Below, piece by piece: positions 18,599 to 25,989 of a DNA stretch of 64,000 bases. Positions within the stretch are counted from its first letter, which is position 1. Each line of letters opens with the position of its first letter. The DNA is from CAILKP01 sp038231815. GTDB lineage: Bacteria; Planctomycetota; Phycisphaerae; Phycisphaerales; UBA1924. The stretch covers positions 3,236-67,235 of the forward strand of contig JBBRKQ010000008.1 of the NCBI GenBank assembly GCA_038231815.1, read 5' to 3'. The translations under genes and the position numbers were made by a program. The notes beneath the pieces are model-generated. The model did not search any database. It was not told the DNA's origin and was given only the letters and a program-made list of their open reading frames with translations.

Positions 18599-18926
18599 AG
18601 CTATCTCCAGTATTCAGTAAAAGTCGTCTCTCAGGATCAGGCCGCGACCGTGCCGCGGCGGGATGGAAGGGTAGATCAAAGGTCGCCCAGGGGCATGAAA
18701 CCGAGCGGTAAATCATGGGTTGGGCCCACTCGCGGCCTGATGTTTGCACATTCTTAGCGCGATAAATTTTTATCCGGACTCTGCCCGGTGCCACCATCGG
18801 TTTAAATACTCCCGCAACATTCCGAGGTTCGATGGACTGTGGTCGGGCAATGAACGCCCAATTGAGCGCCTCGTGGCGTTGGTTCAGGCTGCGGCCGATC
18901 GGCGTTTTCGGGTAAAGGGTGAACTA
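18599..18926. other. Divergent intergenic region (dockerin gene / chrA)
   Basis: This region carries the start signals of the minus-strand dockerin gene and the upstream part of chrA. It contains a small AT palindrome, GATAAA-TT-TTTATC (18761-18774), in an otherwise GC-rich stretch, a possible regulator site. An in-frame extension of chrA into it is open as far as a TTG at 18744 but lacks transporter-like sequence. Confidence 0.4.
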
Positions 18927-20210
18927 TTGTCCGACGTGTCACCAGGCGCACTCTTCGTGAAATTTCTAGGCTATGGCTGCCTTGCATGGGGCGGCCCGGT
19001 GGCGCAAATTGCCATGCTGCGGCGTGACTTGGTTGATTGCGGGCCCGAGCACCGCTGGGTGGAGCCGGAAAAGTTCAACCGTGTGCTCGCGATTTATCAG
19101 GCCCTGCCTGGCCCGGAGGCCACTGAGCTTTGCTGTTATTTTGGATATACAAAGGCCCGCCGCTGGGGGGCAATCGCCGCGGGCCTTGGCTTTATCTTGC
19201 CCGGCCTGCTGCTGATGCTGCTGCTTGCGGAGATGTACGTTCGGTTTGGCCTTGTGCCTGGGGTGCGAGCGGTGATGGAAGCGTGCCAGCCGGTGGTTGT
19301 GGCGCTGATTTGCGTTTCGGCGTATCGCATCGCCAAAGGTGCCGCGACTGCCGCCTTGGGCCGAGGTGTGCTGCTGGCCGTGGTGGCGACCACTGCCGTT
19401 CTTACGGCTTTGGGCGCACCGTTTTGGATCACACTGATTGTGGGTGCGGCGTTGGCCATGCTGGCTGTTGCCAGCAGGCTCGCTGCACTGGTGGTGATGC
19501 TGCTGCTTGCGGCGCTGTGCGTGGCGGTGGCGATGCTGTCGCCGGGTTTGTTCGCTGGTGGAGCGGAGATAGCCGGCGGCGGAAGTTTGGTTCACGCACC
19601 GCCTGCTTCCGCTGCGCAGGGCGTGCATGCTGGCACTGGTGCGGGGCCGTCTTTGTTTTTGCTTGCCGGGCTTGGTTTGCAGGCCGGGCTACTCACCTTT
19701 GGCGGTGCCTACACGGCAATACCAATGCTGCGTGGTGTGGCCACGGGGCAGGTGAACGCGAATGCCGGATGGATGACTACCGCCCAGTTGTTTGATGGCG
19801 TAGCATTGGTAGCGGTGTTGCCCGCGCCGCTGGTGACGGTTGGCGCATTTGTTGGCTATCTTGGCGCGGGCCTGCCCGGTGCGCTGGTGCTGGTCACCAT
19901 GATCTATGTCCCGGCCTTTGGTTTCACACTCATTGGTCACGGGGTTATGGAGCGACTGGTCGGCAACAGCCGCATCCACGCCGCGCTTGACGGCACCGCC
20001 GCCGCCGCGGCAGGGCTGCTGGTGGGCACCGCGATTGACATGGCCACTCCGCTTATGGGAAGTGATTCGGCCTCAATTGGTAAAATGACGGCCGCACTCG
20101 TAGCGGCGATGGTGCTGCTTCGCTTTCGGGGTAGGTTGGTGGTGCCTGTGGTGCTGCTGGCTGCGGCGGTGGTGGGTGTGGTTTGGTATTTCGCAAGGCA
20201 CGGGGGCTAG
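18927..20210 (+). CDS. chrA: Chromate transporter, ChrA (two-domain CHR family)
   Basis: 427 residues from the chosen TTG at 18927, with AAGGGTGA 4-5 bases upstream. Other in-frame starts are GTG 18873 and TTG 18744. The first CHR domain begins at once: ALFVKFLGYGCLAWGGPVAQ, then LPGPEATELCCYFGY and GLGFILPGLLLMLLL. The second begins near residue 245: LGLQAGLLTFGGAYTAIPML, then FDGVALVAVLPAPLVT and FGFTLIGHGVMERLV. The G-x-F/W-GGP and FGG-x-x-x-x-PxL motifs are the family signature. About 10 hydrophobic segments. It exports chromate in characterised members; some planctomycete homologues may carry other oxyanions. The 3' end overlaps the end of the convergent gene. Confidence 0.88.
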   Translation: MSDVSPGALFVKFLGYGCLAWGGPVAQIAMLRRDLVDCGPEHRWVEPEKFNRVLAIYQALPGPEATELCCYFGYTKARRWGAIAAGLGFILPGLLLMLLLAEMYVRFGLVPGVRAVMEACQPVVVALICVSAYRIAKGAATAALGRGVLLAVVATTAVLTALGAPFWITLIVGAALAMLAVASRLAALVVMLLLAALCVAVAMLSPGLFAGGAEIAGGGSLVHAPPASAAQGVHAGTGAGPSLFLLAGLGLQAGLLTFGGAYTAIPMLRGVATGQVNANAGWMTTAQLFDGVALVAVLPAPLVTVGAFVGYLGAGLPGALVLVTMIYVPAFGFTLIGHGVMERLVGNSRIHAALDGTAAAAAGLLVGTAIDMATPLMGSDSASIGKMTAALVAAMVLLRFRGRLVVPVVLLAAAVVGVVWYFARHGG

Positions 20211-20879
20211 GTGGGTATTTGGGCGGGTATTTGGGTGGGTATTGGGGCTGGTATCTTCTAGGCTGCGCCGCGACCATGCAAACATGTCCATCAGTGGCTG
20301 CGCTGGCAGCGGTGCGGGCTGTTCTTTGGCGTGGTGCCGGAGCACCGCATGGTGGGCCCGCAGCAGCAGCGCAGGGTCACGCAGCGTGGGAAAGCACCAC
20401 TCCCGTTGATGGACACCGAGCCCGGCATCGGGGCCAACGGTGTAGTAACTCGTCATCTTACCGCTTGAAAGCATCGTGAAAATGGCCGCACCTACTGGTT
20501 CGGATGCCAGCGGCCGGGTCGATCGCGACAGCAATGCCGCCGTGGTTTGCGATTCGTGTACCAGCACGCAGATCAGGTGCTTTGGGGTGCCATCAGCCTC
20601 GAAGGTGGCGAGCGTTCCCTGCTCGATAAAGCCAAGTGCCGCAAACTCATGGGCAACGGCGGAGAACTCAGTGATTACTGGCTGCGGGATGCGCAGTTCG
20701 CGGGCGGATTGCTCTCTTGAAACTGGTTTGTAGCAGTCATCCGCTGGGTTGCCAGACCGCACCCGCAGTGTAAGAATTGGTCCGAGCAGCAGGCCAAGCA
20801 GCCAGAACAATGCGCTGCGAATCGCTGCAACACGCAGAGCCACCATCAGCGCAAACACAATGGCCAGACCAATCCACAT
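20073..20879 (-). CDS. Membrane-anchored unknown protein with an aberrant His-rich tail
   Basis: 268 residues as read. Two hydrophobic segments lie at ~1-40 (GLAIVFALMVALRVAAI; SALFWLLGLLLGPILTL). The soluble part to ~200 has ITEFSAVAHEFAALGFIEQG and HLICVLVHESQTTAALLS, with good codon use; I do not recognise the family. The last ~60 residues are odd: a PNTH/PNTR tandem from a 12-base repeat (20210-20245), then a His/Gln-rich stretch read antisense to the chrA 3' end. The true C-terminus may have been near residue 205 and been lost by repeat expansion or a frameshift. Confidence 0.6.
   Translation of the reverse strand: MWIGLAIVFALMVALRVAAIRSALFWLLGLLLGPILTLRVRSGNPADDCYKPVSREQSARELRIPQPVITEFSAVAHEFAALGFIEQGTLATFEADGTPKHLICVLVHESQTTAALLSRSTRPLASEPVGAAIFTMLSSGKMTSYYTVGPDAGLGVHQREWCFPTLRDPALLLRAHHAVLRHHAKEQPAPLPAQPLMDMFAWSRRSLEDTSPNTHPNTRPNTHLAPVPCEIPNHTHHRRSQQHHRHHQPTPKAKQHHRRYECGRHFTN
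20210..20245. repeat. Three 12-base tandem units at the chrA stop
   Basis: Units GGTGGGTATTTG, GGCGGGTATTTG and GGTGGGTATTGG lie head to tail, the first starting on the last base of the chrA stop codon. On the minus strand they encode the PNTH/PNTR run of the convergent gene. Confidence 0.7.
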
Positions 20880-20944
20880 GACCGCAGGTTACGAGACCCG
20901 CCGGGCCTGTGGTGCCGCCTTGTGCGTTCAAATCGCCGAGATTG

Positions 20945-21730
20945 TTACTGCTTTGATAAGCCCCGATTGATCGTCATAATCTGCTCGAGCGGCTTGCGTT
21001 GCAGGTCCGGCACGGTGCAGTCGGCGGCCGGGTAGCCAATCGGAATCAGCAGGTACGGCCGCTCATATTCCGGGCGGTTTAGTATTTTGCCGAGGAACGC
21101 CATTGGGCTTGGCGTGTGTGTGAGTGTGACCAGCCCGGCGTGGTGGGCTGCTGCGAGCAGCAGGCCGATGGCGATTCCTACGGACTCGTTGGTGTAATAC
21201 ACCTGCCCGCCTTCTGGTGTTTTGGAGTATTTGAAGACCACAATCAGCCATGGCGCGATATCAAGAAAAGGCTTGCGATCATCAGTGGCGAAGGGGCCAA
21301 GGTCGGCCAGCCACTCATCGTTGGCCTTGCGGGCGTAGAACTCGCGCTCCTCGGCCTCGGCGGCGATGCGGATTTCATGCTTGAGCGCGGCATCATTGAT
21401 CGCGACAAACTGCCACGGCTGCTTGTGCGCGCCGGACGGCGCAGTCCCGGCAGCGCGGCAGATCCACTCGATGGTCTCCTGACTCACCGGCCGGTCTGAG
21501 AATTCTCTGACGGTGCGGCGAAGCTTCATCGTCTCGTAAAAGCGCTTTGCCGCAAGCTCGGGCGTGGTGCCGGGGTCAAACGGGAGCAGCGGGACGAACG
21601 GTTGCGGGCTTGGCGGGTGGTTTGAAAGTGGTTGATCAGGTTCGGGCACGGGCGGGGTCCTTGCTTTGGAAAGCGAAGCAGTTGCAGGCGTTGAACGATA
21701 GCGAACGGATGGGTTGCTGTTGGGCGGCAT
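20945..21730 (-). CDS. Nitroreductase-fold flavoprotein, iodotyrosine-deiodinase-like
   Basis: 261 residues. The nitroreductase core starts near residue 65: LRRTVREFSDRPVSQETIEW, then AAGTAPSGAHKQPWQFVAI (FMN phosphate binding). An insert follows with AEAEEREFYARKANDEWLAD and KPFLDIAPWLIVVF. The C-terminal half has ESVGIAIGLLLAAAHHAGLV, THTPSPMAFLGKILNRPE and PYLLIPIGYPA. The EEREFY and THTPSPMxFLxxILxRP segments match the iodotyrosine deiodinase (IYD) branch, whose members remove halogens from halotyrosines using FMN and a reductant; bacterial substrates are poorly known. The first ~50 residues are Pro-rich and variable, so the true start may be further in. Confidence 0.82.
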   Translation of the reverse strand: MPPNSNPSVRYRSTPATASLSKARTPPVPEPDQPLSNHPPSPQPFVPLLPFDPGTTPELAAKRFYETMKLRRTVREFSDRPVSQETIEWICRAAGTAPSGAHKQPWQFVAINDAALKHEIRIAAEAEEREFYARKANDEWLADLGPFATDDRKPFLDIAPWLIVVFKYSKTPEGGQVYYTNESVGIAIGLLLAAAHHAGLVTLTHTPSPMAFLGKILNRPEYERPYLLIPIGYPAADCTVPDLQRKPLEQIMTINRGLSKQ

Positions 21731-21785
21731 ACCGGCCTTGACGTGGTCGCCCGGCTTTGGTTCTTACGGGTGGATGTATCAAGAC

Positions 21786-21813
21786 AGCAGCCGCCACTGT
21801 GGTGGCGGCTGCT
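21786..21813 (-). terminator. Strong hairpin downstream of a small minus-strand ORF
   Basis: AGCAGCCGCCAC and its exact complement (12 base pairs) enclose a 4-base loop. On the minus strand the stem is followed only by GTCTTGAT, a weak T-tract; on the plus strand there is no T-run. It lies about 45 bases past the stop of the possible 48-residue gene at 21857 and may end it. The rest of 21731-21856 shows nothing else. Confidence 0.45.
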
Positions 21814-21856
21814 CATCTGCGCTTCGAGTTGCACGAGTGAACTCTCGCTCTCTGGG

Positions 21857-22003
21857 CTAGCTGGCCTGTTTTCTCCGCAGGGTTTCGATGGCATCGTCCC
21901 GAGGCCCGCGACGCTGTCGGTGCCAACTTCCTAGCCGTTCTCGGGAAACCCCAAGCCGCGTTGCCGCCACGTGACCCCGGCGTGAAAAAGAATTTTCCGT
22001 CAC
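21857..22003 (-). CDS. Possible small helix-turn-helix protein (48 residues)
   Basis: GTG at 22003 opens a 48-residue reading to TAG at 21857-21859. Residues 11-34 have the pattern of a DNA-binding helix-turn-helix: HVAATRLGVSRERLGSWHR, that is A-A-x-x-L-G-V-S-R-x-x-L-x-x-W, followed by a basic helical tail (IETLRRKQAS). An in-frame TGA six codons before the GTG limits the start; no strong ribosome site is seen. It is divergent from the AhpD-like gene at 22182 and is followed by a 12-base-pair hairpin. The pattern is similar to small MerR/excisionase-like or HTH-17-type proteins. Coding status is an inference from this pattern. Confidence 0.4.
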   Translation of the reverse strand: MTENSFSRRGHVAATRLGVSRERLGSWHRQRRGPRDDAIETLRRKQAS

Positions 22004-22181
22004 GCTGTCACACTTTCATCCGCTGCCGCATCCAAACCCATGTCAGCCGGCGCAACCCCACTGACAGCCCCGTTTAACCGACGGAGCCGCAACTTTGTCG
22101 CCCACAGCAACCCCGGCAACGCAGCCAGCATCGGATGTTCCGTACGCGGCGCGATCGCCACGACTTTAAAAGGAATCGCAC

Positions 22182-22736
22182 ATGTCTCGTCTCCCCATCC
22201 AGTCCGTCGAGTCCGCCACCGGCAGCAACAAAGACATCTTCGCCGCATTCCAGAAGGCCCTGGGCACCGTCCCCAACATGACCCGCGTCATGGGCAACTC
22301 GCCAGCCGTACTCAACGCCTATGCCCAGTTCAGCGGCGCTCTGAACAAGAGCACGCTGTCCGGTCAGATCCGCGAGCAGATCGCCATCCTCACCGCTGAA
22401 GCCAACAGTTGCACGTACTGCCTTTCGGCCCACTCGGTCCTCGGCAAGCTCGCCGGGCTGAATCAGGCCCAGATTGATGCCGCCCGCAACAGCGAATCTG
22501 CTGACCCGCGCACCGCTGCGGCCTTGCGATTCGCCCAGGCCGTGCTCGACAGCCGCGGCGGCGTGACCACCGGTGATGTGCAGGCCGTGCGTACTGCAGG
22601 TTTCACCGACGGCGAAATCGCCGAGATCGTCGCATCGGTTGCCCTCAACGTGTTTACCAACTTCTTCAATCGCGCATTCGATGTTGATGTTGACTTCCCC
22701 CGCATCGAAGCCCGCAGCCACGCGGCGGCCCGGTGA
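22182..22736 (+). CDS. Carboxymuconolactone decarboxylase family (AhpD-like) protein
   Basis: 184 residues, with AAAAGGA about 9 bases before the ATG. The redox motif is CxxC followed by SxxH: NSCTYCLSAHSVLGKLAG, the AhpD/CMD signature. C-terminal helices have FTDGEIAEIVASVALNVFTN. Family members with this motif act as alkylhydroperoxidases or disulfide reductants; a role in peroxide defence is likely but not shown. Single gene with a 180-base upstream region containing the inverted repeat GCGTGA-N14-TCACGC (near 21980-22005), which overlaps the divergent small ORF. Confidence 0.9.
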   Translation: MSRLPIQSVESATGSNKDIFAAFQKALGTVPNMTRVMGNSPAVLNAYAQFSGALNKSTLSGQIREQIAILTAEANSCTYCLSAHSVLGKLAGLNQAQIDAARNSESADPRTAAALRFAQAVLDSRGGVTTGDVQAVRTAGFTDGEIAEIVASVALNVFTNFFNRAFDVDVDFPRIEARSHAAAR

Positions 22737-22781
22737 TCTCAGGTGATCTCAGGTGAGCTCAGGTGATCTCAGGTGGTCTCA
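22732..22781. repeat. Five tandem 10-base units overlapping a stop codon
   Basis: GGTGATCTCA, GGTGATCTCA, GGTGAGCTCA, GGTGATCTCA, GGTGGTCTCA. The first unit contains the TGA stop of the AhpD-like gene. Units 3 and 5 differ by one base each. Confidence 0.85.
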
Positions 22782-22928
22782 TCGGCAACGGGGTGATACC
22801 GATTGGCACCTGTGAACTCGCATCATCCACACGCCTTTGCCAGCCGTCGCCCGCAGGTGGCGGCTGGCATTTCCCGAAGTTGATTCTCTGTTGAAGCAGC
22901 AGCCCGCAACCAGCACGCCAGGATGCAC

Positions 22929-23411
22929 ATGTCAACCCCGGTTCCCATCAAACCTCCGTTTACGATCGAAACCGCGAGGCTGAAGGTGCGTGCGGCTGAG
23001 GATGCATGGAACAGTTGCGACCCGCAGCGTGTTTCTGTGGCTTATACAGAAAACAGTCGCTGGCGTAACCGCGATGTGTTTGTTTCCGGGCGCGCTCAGA
23101 TCCGGGAGTTTCTGACAGGCAAGTGGGCCCGTGAGCATGAGTATCGTCTGGTCAAAGAACTCTGGGGCTGTCTGGGCAATCGGATCGCTGTACGATTTCA
23201 GTATGAATGGCACGATGGTGCCGGGCAGTGGTACCGCTCGTACGGCAATGAGCTCTGGGAGTTTGACGAAGTAGGCGATGACGCCGGGCTCATGCGGCGC
23301 CGTGAGGCGAGCATCAATGATCTAAAGATCAGCGAAGCCGACCGCAAGTTCCGCTGGCCAGTGCCCGGCCCTCGCCCCGCGGACCACCCCGGCATTGATG
23401 GTGTTGCGTAA
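22929..23411 (+). CDS. DUF1348 family (NTF2-like) protein
   Basis: 160 residues. It matches DUF1348: ARLKVRAAEDAWNSCDPQRV, then AYTENSRWRNRDVFVSGR, REHEYRLVKELWGCLGNRIA, VRFQYEWHDGAGQWYRSYGN, ELWEFDEVG and the closing region with SINDLKISEADRKF. NTF2-like folds form a cone with a ligand pocket; the substrate is unknown. ATG 22929 is preferred over ATG 22923 because AGGA (22920-22923) is correctly spaced for it. Complete length for the family. Confidence 0.92.
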   Translation: MSTPVPIKPPFTIETARLKVRAAEDAWNSCDPQRVSVAYTENSRWRNRDVFVSGRAQIREFLTGKWAREHEYRLVKELWGCLGNRIAVRFQYEWHDGAGQWYRSYGNELWEFDEVGDDAGLMRRREASINDLKISEADRKFRWPVPGPRPADHPGIDGVA

Positions 23412-23779
23412 AGCAAGAGTGATCTGCCGCATGGTCGCGGTGTAATTGTAATTGGTGATATGACCCGCGATCCTGTGATGCGGGTCGCTTCGCTTGCGCG
23501 ATGGTGATTCCTCCTGCGCGAGGAACGATTCCGATCATGTTTCCGTTACTGAATTTTCTGGTGAAGGTGACGCCCCGTTGCCAGCGCAGACTCAGGGCCC
23601 AAATCACAGCCGGCAGCGCTACCGCCCCACCGGTCCATTAAAGTGTTTTTCGAGTCTTGGGTATGCCCGCCTGACCCAACGCGAGGGCCAGCATGAGGCC
23701 CCACATGCAGCGCCCATGGGGTTTGAACCCGAGTATTTATCACCATCCGCCCCACGAACCCGCTTACCCTCCCAGCGTG
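23412..23779. other. Intergenic region before the branching enzyme
   Basis: This stretch contains a 7-base-pair hairpin, GACCCGC (23462-23468) with GCGGGTC (23480-23486), without a T-run. The branching-enzyme frame stays open upstream to 23693, where further ATGs (23693, 23705) exist, but that extension is Pro/His-rich and unlike the family. Nothing else is recognisable. Confidence 0.35.
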
Positions 23780-25915
23780 ATGCCCCCAGATGCCACTCCC
23801 GAGTCGGTTCAAAACGTTCTCAAGGCGGCACCCGCCGCGGCGAACTTGGCCACCGATGGCACTGCCCTTGTCGCTGGTGATCCGTGGCTGAAGCCGTACG
23901 AAGCGGCTCTTCGCCAGCGCCATGCCAGCTATCTCCGCACGCTCAAGCTGCTTGCCGAGCATGACGGCTCACTGCTCAAGTTCGCCCGTGGTCATCAGTA
24001 CTTCGGCTTTAACCGGGGCCGTGATGTGCCCCACCCTGTAGGCACATCCAATCCGGCCTTTGGCGATGATCTTCCGGGCGAGGCGGGCATCTGGTACCGC
24101 GAGTGGGCTCCCGGCGCGCGGGCCTTGTTTCTGGTGGGAGATTTTAACAACTGGGATCGCGGCGCCACGCCCATGGCGCGAGACGGCTTCGGCGTCTGGA
24201 GCATTTTCCTTCCCGACCGCCTCTTCGCCCACCGGCTGAAGCACGAGGGCCGTCTCAAAGTACACGTTGTCGGTGATGCCGGCGCCCAAGATCGCATCCC
24301 GGCGTACATCCGCCGCGTGGTGTTTGAGGCCGATGGCACCAATGCCACTGGCCAGGTTTGGCTGCCGCCAAAGTTTGAGTGGAAGCACCCCGCCCCGGTG
24401 AGCCACGCTGCGCCGCGGATTTATGAATCCCACGTGGGCATGGCTGTTGAGCAGGAACGCGTGGGCACGTTTGCCGAGTTTGAGCGTGATGTGCTGCCCC
24501 GCATCAAGCGTGATGGGTACAACTGCATCCAGCTCATGGCCGTACAGGAGCACCCGTATTACGGCTCATTCGGATACCACGTCAGTAACTTTTTCGCGGT
24601 CTCGTCTAGGTTTGGTACTCCGGAAGATTTTAAGCGGCTGGTCGATGCGGCGCACGGTCTGGGCATTCGGGTGCTGCTGGATTTGGTGCACAGCCACTCC
24701 GTCAAAAACACGGTTGAAGGCCTGGCAGGATTTGATGGTACCGACCACCAGTACTTTCACGCTGGCGGCCGCGGCCTGCACCCCGCGTGGGACTCGATGC
24801 TCTTTGACTACAGCAAGCCCGAGGTGCTGCGCCTGTTACTCAGTAATGTGCGGTATTGGCTAGAAGAATTCCACGTTGATGGATTCCGGTTTGACGGCGT
24901 AACCAGCATGCTGTACCAGGACCACGGGCTTGGCAAAACCTTCGGCTCGTACGATGAATATTTCGGCAGTAACAGTGACGAAGATGCCGGAGTGTTTCTG
25001 CGGCTGGCCAATCAGGTGGCCCACGAGACCAAGCACGATGCAATAACCGTGGCCGAGGATGTCTCGGGCATGGTGGGAATTGCAAGACCGATTGATGAGG
25101 GCGGCTTTGGCTTTGATTACCGCCTGGCCATGGGCATTCCGGATTACTGGATCAAGATTCTCAAAGAGCGCCGTGATGAGGATTGGAGCATCGGAGATCT
25201 CTTCCACACGCTGACCAACCGCCGGGCCAGCGAAAAGCACATCGCTTATGCGGAGAGTCACGATCAGGCCATGGTTGGCGATAAAACTCTGGCATTCCGG
25301 CTCATGGATGCTGAGATGTACAGCAGCATGAACAAGGACAGTCAGAGTCTGATCATCGACCGCGGCATCGCGCTGCACAAGCTGATCCGACTGCTGACGT
25401 TCATGCTCGGTGGTGAGGGTTGGCTGAACTTTATGGGTAATGAGTTTGGCCATCCGGAATGGGTTGACTTCCCGCGGGTTGGCAACGGGTACAGCTACAA
25501 GTACGCCCGGCGGCAGTGGTCGCTGGCGGAGCACCCGGACCTGCGTTACCGCGAACTCGGGGCGTTTGATGTCGCGCTGCAGGAACTTGACCAGCGTTAC
25601 GGCGTGCTGGCCTCACCCCCGGCCAAGCTCATGCAGTGCTACGAGCACGAAAAGCGCATCGTCATCGAGCGCGCCGGGCTGATCATGGCCGTGAACCTGC
25701 ACCCAACCATTTCAAGCCCGAACTGGCGAGTTGGCATTCCTACCGCTGGCGACTACAACAGCGTGCTAAACACCGATGATCCCGACTTCGGCGGCCACGG
25801 CCTCGTAGTTTCCGGACAGGTTTACCCCCAGCAGCCCGTGTCGTGGGACAACATGCAGCAGAGCGTGCAGATCTACGTCCCCGCAAGATCTGGGCAAATC
25901 ATCGGCTGCGCCTAA
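23780..25915 (+). CDS. glgB: 1,4-alpha-glucan branching enzyme, eukaryotic-type (GH13_8)
   Basis: 711 residues from ATG 23780. Order: N-terminal helical segment with GDPWLKPYEAALRQRHASYL; CBM48 (WYREWAPGARALFLVGDFNN); GH13 barrel; C-terminal beta-domain. Barrel motifs: VLLDLVHSHSV (region I), nucleophile Asp in FHVDGFRFDGVTSMLY (~residue 371), acid Glu in ITVAEDVSGM (~424), and YAESHDQAMVGDKT with the transition-state Asp (~493). NEFGHPEWVDFPR and the YARRQWSLAE segment mark the eukaryote-like branch related to animal and plant enzymes (GH13 subfamily 8), not the E. coli-like subfamily 9. It makes alpha-1,6 branches in glycogen. No glycogen synthase or phosphorylase is adjacent. Confidence 0.93.
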   Translation: MPPDATPESVQNVLKAAPAAANLATDGTALVAGDPWLKPYEAALRQRHASYLRTLKLLAEHDGSLLKFARGHQYFGFNRGRDVPHPVGTSNPAFGDDLPGEAGIWYREWAPGARALFLVGDFNNWDRGATPMARDGFGVWSIFLPDRLFAHRLKHEGRLKVHVVGDAGAQDRIPAYIRRVVFEADGTNATGQVWLPPKFEWKHPAPVSHAAPRIYESHVGMAVEQERVGTFAEFERDVLPRIKRDGYNCIQLMAVQEHPYYGSFGYHVSNFFAVSSRFGTPEDFKRLVDAAHGLGIRVLLDLVHSHSVKNTVEGLAGFDGTDHQYFHAGGRGLHPAWDSMLFDYSKPEVLRLLLSNVRYWLEEFHVDGFRFDGVTSMLYQDHGLGKTFGSYDEYFGSNSDEDAGVFLRLANQVAHETKHDAITVAEDVSGMVGIARPIDEGGFGFDYRLAMGIPDYWIKILKERRDEDWSIGDLFHTLTNRRASEKHIAYAESHDQAMVGDKTLAFRLMDAEMYSSMNKDSQSLIIDRGIALHKLIRLLTFMLGGEGWLNFMGNEFGHPEWVDFPRVGNGYSYKYARRQWSLAEHPDLRYRELGAFDVALQELDQRYGVLASPPAKLMQCYEHEKRIVIERAGLIMAVNLHPTISSPNWRVGIPTAGDYNSVLNTDDPDFGGHGLVVSGQVYPQQPVSWDNMQQSVQIYVPARSGQIIGCA

Positions 25916-25930
25916 GCCACCTCACCATCC

Positions 25931-25983
25931 TCTGACTCCTCCCACTCCTCACCTCTTTCTCTTTTTTCTTTTCTCTGGTTTGC
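25931..25983. repeat. Polypyrimidine tract between convergent genes
   Basis: The short gap between the branching-enzyme stop and the end of the convergent Nif3-like gene is almost all C and T on the plus strand, e.g. CTCTTTCTCTTTTTTCTTTT. It could support termination in the plus direction (T-rich) or form triplex-prone DNA. No hairpin precedes it. Confidence 0.5.
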
Positions 25984-25989
25984 CTTTCC

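Noticed and set aside
18744..18926. N-terminal extension of ChrA
   Set aside because: TTG start without ribosome site; extension is not like other ChrA N-termini. Kept as a noted alternative.
22732..22781. CRISPR array
   Set aside because: Units are 10 bases with no spacers; simple tandem repeat.
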